NCBI GenBank assembly: GCA_964537965.1
Contig: CAZIDB010000137.1
Location: 1-12,633 of the forward strand
Reading direction: 5' to 3'
Length of the DNA stretch: 12,633 bases
Origin: SURF-24 sp964537965
GTDB taxonomy: Bacteria > Bacteroidota > Ignavibacteria > Ignavibacteriales > SURF-24
The position numbers and the translations under genes were made by a program. Positions 1-6,591 of this stretch are shown here, piece by piece; within the stretch, counting starts at the first letter, position 1, and each line of letters starts with the position of its first letter. Under the pieces are notes generated by a model. That model searched no databases. It was not told the origin of the DNA and saw only the letters and a list, made by a program, of their open reading frames with translations.

Positions 1-28
1 CCCCAAAAACCCCAAAACCCAAAACCCC
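1..28. repeat. Telomere-like C4A4-type simple repeat / G-quadruplex motif
   Basis: The first 28 bases alternate C-runs of 4, 4, 3 and 4 with A-runs of 5, 4 and 4. On the minus strand this is four G-runs separated by T loops of 4 to 5 bases, a textbook intramolecular G-quadruplex pattern. The unit resembles the C4A4 telomere of spirotrich ciliates, but the run lengths are irregular and everything downstream is bacterial. It lies exactly at the window edge, so it may mark where the assembly stopped. Confidence 0.5.
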
Positions 29-551
29 TATTTTTGCATATATTAAATATAAATGATATAAATAATAAAAAAAAATTTTTCCAAAAAAAGAACTAAAAAA
101 TGATATTGGCAAATTTTAAAGAAGACCTTAAAAAGTCATCCAAGTGGATCCCTATTATAAGGAAGGATTGGGCGTAAAAGGATAATAAGGAATTGAACCA
201 GAAATAAAAGAAATGGAAAAAGAATGCACCAAAAATAAAAAAAACACTTAACCTTCCGCTTAACACGGACAGTCCCGAAATAAGTTTCGGAGTATACTGT
301 TTTTTCCCGCAGAGCGGGACTCTGAAAAGCAGGAAAGTGCGGCATCCCGATTTCGCTAAAGCTTATCGGGACAGGTTTGTGTAATTAAAAAGTTGTGTTT
401 ACGAAGTTTAGTTGCTCTTTAAGGTAGGTTGTTCTCCCGAAGGGATGCCTTCTGCATAAGAAATTTTTTTATAAATAAAAATTGTTGCAACTATTTGGCA
501 TTGCCGTTTTGGGATTCCGGTTATCGGAAATGCCGTTAGGTGCTAAGAAGA

Positions 552-557
552 AGAGGT
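552..557 (+). promoter_or_regulatory. Ribosome binding site deciding the TTG start at 564
   Basis: AGAGGT at 552-557 lies 6 bases before a TTG codon at 564. It fits this start better than the upstream GTG at 540, which has no purine-rich site before it, or the ATG at 576, which is too far downstream. Confidence 0.5.
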
Positions 558-563
558 GAAAAA

Positions 564-1187
564 TTGAATTTAAGAATGGCAACATTTCTTTTAATTATTG
601 GTTCAGCTTACACTCTTTTTTATAAGGCTGTTTTCGCAATATTTCCCTTTATTACTAATAACATTTTAGTAAGCAAACTGCTTGGCTTGCTTTGGATATT
701 GGCAACAATCACAATAATCTTATTTGCATATTATTTCCCCAAAGAAGTATTTCCGCTTAATAAGCGCATTAAAATATCTTTGCAGTTAGTGATTCTTTTT
801 ACAATCCTAATAATATTATTGAAACTTCCTTTGGGACAATCACTTGTTGCCGGTATACAAAAGAATGCAATTTTTGAATTCATAAGGTTATTAAACTCCA
901 TTTCAATGTTTGTGTTTTGGATTTCCTTTTATAAAATATTAAACCCTGATAATTCAATACAGCAATCGTTAAAAATGGTAATATGGATTGCAAGCATTGG
1001 ATTATTATTAGAGTTGATTCAATTTTATTATTATATGAAATTCATATTTACTGGAAGTGAAAGTATTCCATTTCCACCTCTTCAATATATTGCAACCATT
1101 GTATTTGTGCTTTCATATAGTGCCGTGATTAACTTTCTTATAAAATTCAAGAAGGTAGAGGATTATTTTAAATTGTTATTGAAATAA
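564..1187 (+). CDS. Six-helix integral membrane protein, unknown function
   Basis: I do not recognise a family. From the TTG start the protein is 207 residues, with about six hydrophobic segments (roughly residues 5-28, 37-58, 72-88, 108-125, 138-158 and 172-193) joined by short loops and ending in a basic tail rich in Lys. There is no conspicuous catalytic motif, Cys pair or conserved charged cluster inside the membrane segments, so it is most likely a small inner-membrane protein. The start is a choice: GTG at 540 would add eight residues (basic, LRRRGEK) and ATG at 576 would remove four. TTG 564 is preferred for its ribosome binding site. It stands alone, with a hairpin-rich leader upstream and 273 gene-free bases downstream. 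Coding status is supported by length, an uninterrupted frame and consistent hydrophobic segmentation. Confidence 0.72.
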   Translation: MNLRMATFLLIIGSAYTLFYKAVFAIFPFITNNILVSKLLGLLWILATITIILFAYYFPKEVFPLNKRIKISLQLVILFTILIILLKLPLGQSLVAGIQKNAIFEFIRLLNSISMFVFWISFYKILNPDNSIQQSLKMVIWIASIGLLLELIQFYYYMKFIFTGSESIPFPPLQYIATIVFVLSYSAVINFLIKFKKVEDYFKLLLK

Positions 1188-1460
1188 ATCAGATCGATAA
1201 ACTGTACCTAACCGTTTAAAAAAGGATCCCGATTCGTATTGGGACAAGAGAGTATAGATCTCCAAAGGGAAAATATTTTCAATAAAATTGTTCTTTACAT
1301 TACTGAAAGAAAAAGGAAAAAAAGTGATGACCTAAAAATATCAAATGGAGTTTACACATAATGACAACCAGACTCTGCCACAGGCGGATAATCTTCTTAA
1401 GGGGCTATTTTTAAAATGAGTTACGTGCTTTAATAAATTTAAATATAAGGTTCGTATTAT
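1188..1460. other. Intergenic stretch with two short hairpins
   Basis: No gene is seen. Two small inverted repeats are present: 1227-1244 (TCCCGAT paired with ATTGGGA, one G-T wobble, 4-base loop), which resembles the one at 345-371, and 1374-1388 (TCTGCC/GGCGGA, loop ACA). Neither has a following T-run, so they look more like dispersed palindromes than terminators. Confidence 0.45.
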
Positions 1461-1967
1461 ATGAAACCACCGGAAAATAAGGCTGAAATCCTTGAGTTAT
1501 TTAAGCAAGGAGTTAGTATTCTTCAAAATGCTTTAGCTGGTCTAAGCGACAATGAATTAGATTATGCTCCTTCAAACGGAGGTTGGACTATACGGCAGAT
1601 TATACATCATCTTGCTGATGGAGATGATCTATGGAAAATCGGCATCAAGCTGGCATTGGGTAATGAACAAGCTGAATTTACTCTTCAGTGGTATGCGGCA
1701 TTACCGCAGACAGAGTGGGCGAAGCGATGGAATTATGAAAAGCGCTCAATTGATCTGTCGTTAGCCTTGCTCAGAGCAAATAGAGATCATATAGTACAAT
1801 TATTAGAATATGAACCTGACGGATGGGACAAGTCTGTAAGGTTTAGGGATACTAACGGAATAATTGAAATAATACCGGTGGGTTTCGTAATTCAGATGCA
1901 GGCAAATCATATTGAACATCATGTTAAACGAATATTAGAAATTCGTAAGGAGTTTTCCGGGATTTAA
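1461..1967 (+). CDS. DinB/YfiT-like predicted metal-dependent hydrolase or transferase
   Basis: This 168-residue protein matches the DinB superfamily four-helix bundle in length and motif layout. The N-terminal helix pair is followed by GGWTIRQIIHHLADGDD (about residues 40-56), the hallmark first metal-ligand segment. The C-terminal helix carries NHIEHHVKRI (residues 150-158). His50, His150 and His154 are in the right positions for the three-His metal site known in Bacillus subtilis YfiT. DinB-fold proteins include hydrolases and thiol S-transferases, for example bacillithiol transferases, so the substrate cannot be named. The protein is cytoplasmic, with no signal peptide. The ATG at 1461 follows an AAGG at about 1446, which is rather distant. 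The gene appears monocistronic, with 400 gene-free bases behind it. Confidence 0.88.
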   Translation: MKPPENKAEILELFKQGVSILQNALAGLSDNELDYAPSNGGWTIRQIIHHLADGDDLWKIGIKLALGNEQAEFTLQWYAALPQTEWAKRWNYEKRSIDLSLALLRANRDHIVQLLEYEPDGWDKSVRFRDTNGIIEIIPVGFVIQMQANHIEHHVKRILEIRKEFSGI

Positions 1968-2369
1968 CCTGTAACTTCTTTTCAATCCTGTCGAGGTGGG
2001 AGCCATCCGGGTTTTTAAAAACGTGAGCACTAAGCTGTCAACTTTTCAATTTTTTTCTTTCCTGAAAATGATTTGGAAATAGAAATATCCAGATGACACT
2101 TATTAAACAAATACTTTATGTGTGTACCAATTTTGTGAACTCCGAGTGACTCTGTTTTGTTATTTGGGCAAATGTTGAAATTACTGTGCCTTGTAAGTTA
2201 TCAGGGTGATTTTGTTTGTAAGGATGTAAATTATAAGTACATTTTTCGATAAGAAAATCTTATTTTATTTCGGGTTAAATCTTGGGTTTTTGTACTGTTT
2301 GGCGGTTAGGTAATATTCAGGTAATAATAAAAAAGAATAAAAATTTTATCCAAATATCAGGAATAATTT
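1968..2369. other. 400-base gene-free stretch before the alx-like gene
   Basis: No open frame with protein-like composition, tRNA or known riboswitch is visible. A weak A/T-rich hairpin with a T-rich tail lies at about 2249-2267 (ATAAGA/TCTTAT). I looked for the yybP-ykoY manganese riboswitch, which often precedes alx genes, and could not find its conserved loops. The segment probably holds the promoter and 5' leader of the downstream operon. An AGGA at 2358-2361 acts as ribosome binding site. Confidence 0.4.
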
Positions 2370-3377
2370 ATGGAATCAATAATACTCTTTCCATTTAACG
2401 ATTATTGGGGATTTTATGTGGGCTTTACTCTTTTTGTCCTGGCATTGTTAGCGCTTGATTTAGGTATCTTCCACAGAGAAGCGCATGAAGTAAGCTTTAA
2501 AGAATCTTTAACATGGAGCATAATTTGGATATCATTAGCCCTTATTTTCAATTTTGCATTTTATAAATATGCCCAATGGAAATTTTCAGAGGATTCGGTA
2601 TTGCTTGCAATTCCTGGTTTCAATCCGGATCTGGCAGCAAAGCAATCGGCTCTTGAGTTTCTTACAGGGTATATAATTGAGAAATCTCTTGCTGTTGACA
2701 ACATATTTGTATTTGTAGTTGTCTTTTCTTTTTTTGCTATACCTGCAAAGTACCAGCACCGCATACTTTTTTTGGGAATAATCGGTGCTCTTATTTTTAG
2801 AATAATTTTTATTGCTCTTGGTTCCATCCTGCTTCAATACCAGTTTATAGTGATAATATTTGGTGTGTTTTTAATACTGACAGGGTTTAAAATCCTTTTT
2901 GCACCTGAGAAACCGATTGACCCGGAAAAAAACCCGGTCATAAAACTATTTAAAAAATTCTTTAAGGTTACACCTAAAATAGAAGGACAAAAGTTTTTTA
3001 TAAGGAAAGAGGGATTGTTATACGCTACTCCTTTATTCATCACATTACTTTTTATTGAAGTTTCTGATATAATATTTGCAGTTGATTCTGTGCCGGCCAT
3101 TTTTGCAATTACGAAGGAACCACTTATCGTTTTTACATCAAATATATTTGCAATACTTGGTTTGCGTGCAATGTATTTTATGCTTGCCGGTGTTGTTAAT
3201 AAATTCAAGTATTTGAAATACGGTCTTGGTCTTGTCTTGGTTTTTGTCGGATTGAAGATGTCCTGGTTGAATGAAGCATTCGGTGGAAAATTTCCTATTA
3301 CCTGGTCATTACTTATAATTATAGGCATTATATCTGCATCAATAATTTATTCGTTATTTAAAACGAAAAAACAATAA
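2370..3377 (+). CDS. alx: TerC/Alx-family membrane protein, probable Mn(II)/divalent metal exporter
   Basis: This 335-residue polytopic membrane protein has the conserved segments of the Alx branch of the TerC family and a length close to E. coli Alx (about 320). In order: TM1 with Asp30 (LALLALDLGIF); the signature IIEKSLAVDNIFVFVVVFS (residues 102-120); a cytoplasmic loop ending in FFIRKEGLLYATPL (209-222); and the second signature FIEVSDIIFAVDSVPAIFA (228-246), followed by SNIFAILGLRAMYF (257-270). The acidic residues within membrane segments (Asp30, Glu104, Asp110, Glu230, Asp233, Asp239) are those expected to handle metal. Alx and other TerC proteins are linked to manganese export, alkaline-pH response and metallation of exported enzymes; metal identity here is inferred. 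An AGGA lies 8 bases before the ATG. The ion-channel gene begins 12 bases after the stop, so the two are probably co-transcribed. Confidence 0.93.
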   Translation: MESIILFPFNDYWGFYVGFTLFVLALLALDLGIFHREAHEVSFKESLTWSIIWISLALIFNFAFYKYAQWKFSEDSVLLAIPGFNPDLAAKQSALEFLTGYIIEKSLAVDNIFVFVVVFSFFAIPAKYQHRILFLGIIGALIFRIIFIALGSILLQYQFIVIIFGVFLILTGFKILFAPEKPIDPEKNPVIKLFKKFFKVTPKIEGQKFFIRKEGLLYATPLFITLLFIEVSDIIFAVDSVPAIFAITKEPLIVFTSNIFAILGLRAMYFMLAGVVNKFKYLKYGLGLVLVFVGLKMSWLNEAFGGKFPITWSLLIIIGIISASIIYSLFKTKKQ

Positions 3378-3389
3378 TGAGACTGAAAT

Positions 3390-4196
3390 ATGAGCCGGGA
3401 AAAAGTCAGGCGGTTTGTTGAAACCAGGTTTGTACAGAATTTTATTGTTATTCTTATTATTCTGAATTCAATCTCAATTGGTTTCGAGACTTCAGAAAAT
3501 GTAATGTTATCAATTGGTAATACGCTCCTTCTTTTAGACAAAATAATTCTATTTGTTTTTGTTATTGAAATTTCGCTTAAGTTATATGCCTATGGACCAT
3601 CCTTCTTTAAGAGTGGATGGAATGTATTCGATTTTTCGATAGTTATTATTGCGTTACTTCCCACATCAGGTTCCCTTGCGATACTAAGGTCATTAAGGAT
3701 TTTCCGTTCTCTGCGGCTTCTTAAAAACTTACCAAAACTTCGTTTTATTGTAGAGTCGCTGTTTCACTCACTTCCAAGCCTTGGTTGGATTTTCGTTCTT
3801 CTCGCACTCGTCTTTTATGTTTTCGCGGTTATTGGTACAAAACTATTCGGTGCAGAATTCCCGGAATGGTTCGGTAACCTTGGAGCTTCAATGTTCTCTC
3901 TATTCCAGATAATGACTCTTGAAGGATGGGCGGAGATATCCAGAACAATAATGATAAAATACCCTCTTGCTTATATATACTTTATTGTTTTCATCCTTCT
4001 TGCTTCTTATACAACGCTTAATATTTTTATTGCCATTGTTGTTAATACCATGAGCGAGGTTCAGCTCCGTGTAAATAGTGAAGGTGTTAATAAGATTGAA
4101 AACTTAATTCAGGACGAAAACGAAGAACTTAGAAACGATATTAAAAAAATTAAAGAACAAATAATAAACCTTGAACAAAAATTGCTCAAAAAATAA
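3390..4196 (+). CDS. Single-domain voltage-gated cation channel, probable calcium-type filter
   Basis: This 268-residue protein has the full layout of a NaChBac-type (PF00520) tetrameric channel subunit. S1 is about 15-33. S2 (45-66) contains Glu60 and S3 (76-90) contains Asp81, the usual charge-transfer acids. S4 (about 97-112) carries Arg100, Arg103, Arg106 and Arg109 at every third residue. S5 is about 131-150, the pore helix and filter about 165-185, and S6 about 192-222. Residues 233-268 are a heptad-like, charged C-terminal coiled coil, as in tetramerising bacterial sodium channels. The filter, residues 176-182, reads TLEGWAE. Known sodium-selective relatives have TLESW at this place. 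Gly at position 4 and an acid at position 7 instead match the calcium-selective Meiothermus channel CavMr (TLEGWVD, from memory) and repeat I of animal calcium channels (TMEGWTD). Family is certain; calcium selectivity is inference. It lies 12 bases behind the alx-like gene. Confidence 0.94.
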   Translation: MSREKVRRFVETRFVQNFIVILIILNSISIGFETSENVMLSIGNTLLLLDKIILFVFVIEISLKLYAYGPSFFKSGWNVFDFSIVIIALLPTSGSLAILRSLRIFRSLRLLKNLPKLRFIVESLFHSLPSLGWIFVLLALVFYVFAVIGTKLFGAEFPEWFGNLGASMFSLFQIMTLEGWAEISRTIMIKYPLAYIYFIVFILLASYTTLNIFIAIVVNTMSEVQLRVNSEGVNKIENLIQDENEELRNDIKKIKEQIINLEQKLLKK

Positions 4197-4380
4197 AATG
4201 ATAATAGAATAAGCGGATTGAGATAATACTTATGCTTACCTGGAAAGCAGGCAGGTGAAATAAATACTTTAACCTTTGATCTCTATTAGATATTTATTGT
4301 AATAGCATTTTGCCCTCTGGAAGCACTCCATTATATTATTTATTAAATTACAGCAAGTTTTTTATTTCTCTTTAGTTCAA

Positions 4381-4403
4381 AAGGATAAATAGGATTTATC
4401 TTT
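4381..4403 (+). promoter_or_regulatory. Leader hairpin/operator-like palindrome before GNAT gene
   Basis: Two 10-base arms, 4381-4390 and 4394-4403, pair perfectly except for one G-T wobble around a 3-base AGG loop. The hairpin sits 11 bases before the ribosome binding site of the next gene. It could be an operator for a dimeric repressor or an RNA hairpin in the leader. It has no following T-run, so it is not a typical terminator. Confidence 0.35.
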
Positions 4404-4414
4404 AAATAAAATTT

Positions 4415-4418
4415 GGAG
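4415..4418 (+). promoter_or_regulatory. Ribosome binding site deciding the ATG start at 4425
   Basis: GGAG at 4415-4418 ends 6 bases before the ATG at 4425. It overlaps the in-frame TTG at 4413, so that codon is part of the ribosome binding site and not the start. Confidence 0.65.
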
Positions 4419-4424
4419 ACAATT

Positions 4425-5210
4425 ATGGAAATAATTGATCTTAACGAAAAGTATTATTCAATATACTTCAAGTGTCTTGAAGATTGGTCTGATGATATTA
4501 ATGAAGCAGGCGACCATAAAGAAATATGGTTTAATAAATTCAAAGACAAAGGGCTAAGAGTAAAAATTGCTGTTGAAGATGAAAAAGCCTGTGGTATGAT
4601 TCAGTATCTTCCTATTGAACATTCAATGGCTGAAGGGAAAGATTTATACTTTATAAGTTGCATCTGGGTGCATGGACATAAACAAGGCATCGGTAATTAT
4701 CAGAAGAGAGGAATTGGTACAAAATTATTAGAAGCTGCGGAAGAAGACGCAAAATTATTAAACGCAAAAGGAATTGCCGCATGGGGAGTCTCACTACCTT
4801 TCTGGATGAAAGCAACCTGGTTTAAGAAAAAAGGTTATAAAAAGATTGATAAGAACGGAATGGCTGTTTTATTATGGAAACCATTCGTTGAAGATGCAGT
4901 GCCTCCTAAATGGATAAAAGAAAAGAAGAAACCATCACTTACTGAAGGAAAAGTTAACGTAACCTCATTTACAAATGGCTGGTGTACTGCGCAGAATATG
5001 ATTCTTGAAAGAACAAAACGTGCGGTACAATGTTTTGATGACAAAGTTGAGTTTAAGATAATTTCAACTGCAGATAAAGAATCATTATGCGAATGGGGTA
5101 TATGTGACGCTTTATTCGTAGATGGAAAAGAAGTAAGGACCGGTCCTCCTCCTTCATATGAAAAGATTAAAAAAATAATTGAGAAGCGAGTAAAGAAACT
5201 AAGAGTATAA
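4425..5210 (+). CDS. GNAT-family N-acetyltransferase with YoaP-like C-terminal domain
   Basis: The protein is 261 residues from the preferred ATG. Residues 1 to about 155 form a GNAT fold. The acetyl-CoA pyrophosphate-binding loop is visible as YQKRGIGTKLLEAAEEDAK (about 92-110), and the following strand/helix ends in WFKKKGYKKI, the usual substrate-side GNAT ending. The C-terminal part (about 175-261) is a small thioredoxin-like module with NGWCTAQNMILERTKRA, then the ICDALFVDGKEVRTG strand and PPPSYEKI. This two-part arrangement and length match Bacillus YoaP-type acetyltransferases. Only one Cys is present at the WC position, without a CxxC pair, so redox activity is doubtful; the module may bind substrate. 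The acetyl acceptor is unknown. The gene is preceded by a strong palindrome and stands apart from its neighbours, suggesting its own control. Confidence 0.87.
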   Translation: MEIIDLNEKYYSIYFKCLEDWSDDINEAGDHKEIWFNKFKDKGLRVKIAVEDEKACGMIQYLPIEHSMAEGKDLYFISCIWVHGHKQGIGNYQKRGIGTKLLEAAEEDAKLLNAKGIAAWGVSLPFWMKATWFKKKGYKKIDKNGMAVLLWKPFVEDAVPPKWIKEKKKPSLTEGKVNVTSFTNGWCTAQNMILERTKRAVQCFDDKVEFKIISTADKESLCEWGICDALFVDGKEVRTGPPPSYEKIKKIIEKRVKKLRV

Positions 5211-5352
5211 TCATATTATGTTTTTTGTTTAAGAGAAATTTCTTTTAACTGAATTGAACCGGGAAAATATTTTATATAAATTGACAATTGTGATTTAGCC
5301 TGCATTGCTGTTTGAATCGGAAATTATTTAAGATGAAAATCAGGAGTGCATC

Positions 5353-6465
5353 ATGATCAGAATGATTTATACTCTTGTTGTTGGTTGCATTTTTTTTATT
5401 ACCTCAGATTTAACTGCACAATATCCGGCATCGTTTCTTAATGTACATTGTGAACCGGGTGATGCTTACCTCTTTCCAAAGCTGGTAGAAATGGTTCAAC
5501 TTGCAGATTCGTTTGGAATACCATTAAACATTCAGTTTACACCACAGTGGGGAAGCGAGATTATTTCAGATGTTGTCAAACTAAATAAGATTCGTAAGTG
5601 GCAGAAACATGGCCACGAGATTGGTGCTCATCATCATGGAATTGAAGCTGGTTCCGGTTGGGATGGTTATACAAATCATCCTCCGCAAGACTGGACTCAT
5701 CCTGCAAAATACATTGGTACTATGGACGATTTTATGAGCATTCTTATTCAGGTTGCAGGTGATTCACTTCTGTTGAATGGTGGGTTTATGGATACTTTTG
5801 ACTGGCCTAAACGAATGCTTTACAGAACAACCGGTCAGGCTTTGGAAGATGCAATCAGTCAACCGGTATATGAAAATAATAATGGGCAGGATTGTTATAC
5901 AATTTCTTATTGTGTCGCTTTTACGGAAAGTAAGGTTGATTCGCTGATAAAATTATACGATACAGCAAAACCTGATGAAGTTTTCGGATTTAACAATCAC
6001 GTCTTCAATTACGATTTCAGCACAAGTTACCTGCGCAAATGGATGAGCTTTATTGCCGGGAAGAATAATAAAACCGTCCGGCGGATTATGCGAGAAAGGG
6101 GATTGCTTACGTTTTTAAATTATACTTCTAAAAAAAAAGATGTTCCTAAAGATTTTTTGTTATTTCAGAATTATCCAAACCCATTCAATCCAACAACCAA
6201 AATAAAATTTTCAATCCCAAATGTTGTAGAGACGCCATATATGGCGTCTCTACACACTACATTAATAGTTTATGATGTCTTGGGCAGAGAAGTGGCAACT
6301 TTAATTTACAAAGAAGTATCTCCCGGCAATTATGAGATTGAATTTCCTTCAAATGTTGGAAATGCTTCCTTAGAGAAAAGCACGCAACTTCCAAGTGGAA
6401 TGTACTTCTATCAATTGCGTGCAGGTTTTTATGTCTCAACAAAAAAGATGCTGCTGGTAAAATAG
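5353..6465 (+). CDS. T9SS-exported polysaccharide-deacetylase-like protein
   Basis: This 370-residue protein begins with a signal peptide (MIRMIYTLVVGCIFFITSDLTAQ, likely cut after about residue 23). Residues 26-255 look like a NodB-type polysaccharide deacetylase barrel: a first-strand motif NVHCEPGD (His32, Glu34, Asp37), the alternation of a strand and helix, then HGHEIGAHHHG (86-96) in the place of the NodB HxxxH metal motif, and a late FGFNNHVF with His216. The first motif is not the usual TFDDG, so activity or substrate may differ. Residues 266-370 are a T9SS type A sorting domain, with NYPNPFNPTTKIKF, VYDVLGREVATL, SGMYFYQL and the Lys-rich end TKKMLLVK. This domain is longer than usual because of two insertions, one made by the palindrome at 6225-6254. 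The AGGAG at 5342-5346 supports the start. The protein probably acts at the cell surface or outside the cell. Confidence 0.8.
   Translation: MIRMIYTLVVGCIFFITSDLTAQYPASFLNVHCEPGDAYLFPKLVEMVQLADSFGIPLNIQFTPQWGSEIISDVVKLNKIRKWQKHGHEIGAHHHGIEAGSGWDGYTNHPPQDWTHPAKYIGTMDDFMSILIQVAGDSLLLNGGFMDTFDWPKRMLYRTTGQALEDAISQPVYENNNGQDCYTISYCVAFTESKVDSLIKLYDTAKPDEVFGFNNHVFNYDFSTSYLRKWMSFIAGKNNKTVRRIMRERGLLTFLNYTSKKKDVPKDFLLFQNYPNPFNPTTKIKFSIPNVVETPYMASLHTTLIVYDVLGREVATLIYKEVSPGNYEIEFPSNVGNASLEKSTQLPSGMYFYQLRAGFYVSTKKMLLVK
6225..6254. repeat. Perfect 30-base palindrome inside a coding sequence
   Basis: Arms 6225-6239 and 6240-6254 are exact reverse complements with no spacer, with core TAGAGACGCC on the left and GGCGTCTCTA on the right. 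It is read in frame as VETPYMASLH (residues 292-301) between two strands of the T9SS sorting domain. Palindromes with GTAGAGACG/CGTCTCTAC ends are, from memory, dispersed repeats in several cyanobacteria and Bacteroidota. It therefore looks like a small mobile palindromic element that inserted without breaking the frame. Confidence 0.75.
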
Positions 6466-6591
6466 GTTTGCAATATTCCATCAATCAAACCTGTAATAAT
6501 TCCATATTTTGAAATACAATTGTTCTCTGACTGTAACAATAAAATTATTTTTTGCTAATAACATTGATAATCGAAAATTCGAGACTCAGAA

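Larger units (their letters stand above)
1..563. other. Gene-free contig edge with simple repeat and small hairpins
   Basis: No convincing coding region is visible. Positions 1-28 are a simple C-rich/A-rich repeat and 29-130 are extremely A/T-rich. From about 270 the sequence carries a run of short GC-rich inverted repeats: 275-290 (CCGAAA/TTTCGG), 305-319 (TCCCGCAGAGCGGGA), 345-371 (TCCCGAT/ATCGGGA), 435-445 (TCCCGAAGGGA) and 515-529 (TTCCG/CGGAA). A 69-codon minus-strand open frame at 136-345 overlaps these palindromes and has no family resemblance, so I treat it as chance. The 5' leader of the membrane-protein gene lies at the right end of this stretch. Confidence 0.6.

Noticed and set aside
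136..345. 69-codon minus-strand open frame with a hydrophobic stretch.
   Set aside because: It overlaps several palindromes, has no ribosome binding site or recognisable family, and its hydrophobicity follows from A/T-rich codons.
485..1212. Possible integron cassette: GTTAGGT at 535-541 before, and its reverse complement ACCTAAC at 1206-1212 after, the membrane-protein gene.
   Set aside because: The orientation fits a cassette, but no complete attC fold could be drawn: the left site lacks a matching RYYYAAC partner, the right site has no GTTRRRY within 150 bases, and no integrase is present. GTTAGGT also occurs at 2305-2311 without a partner.
2280..2369. yybP-ykoY manganese riboswitch before the alx-like gene.
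   Set aside because: I looked because this riboswitch often controls alx, but its conserved loop sequences and paired stems are not visible.
2834..3328. 164-codon minus-strand open frame inside the alx-like gene.
   Set aside because: It lies fully antisense to a strongly conserved TerC/Alx coding sequence and has no protein-like motifs; it is a shadow frame.
6462..6540. Terminators after the deacetylase-like gene: stem arms AGGTTTG/CAAACCT (6464-6492) and ATTGTT/AACAAT (6519-6540).
   Set aside because: The first has a 15-base loop and no T-run; the second is A/T-rich, with its T-run (6544 onward) separated from the stem by several bases. Either may contribute, but neither is convincing.
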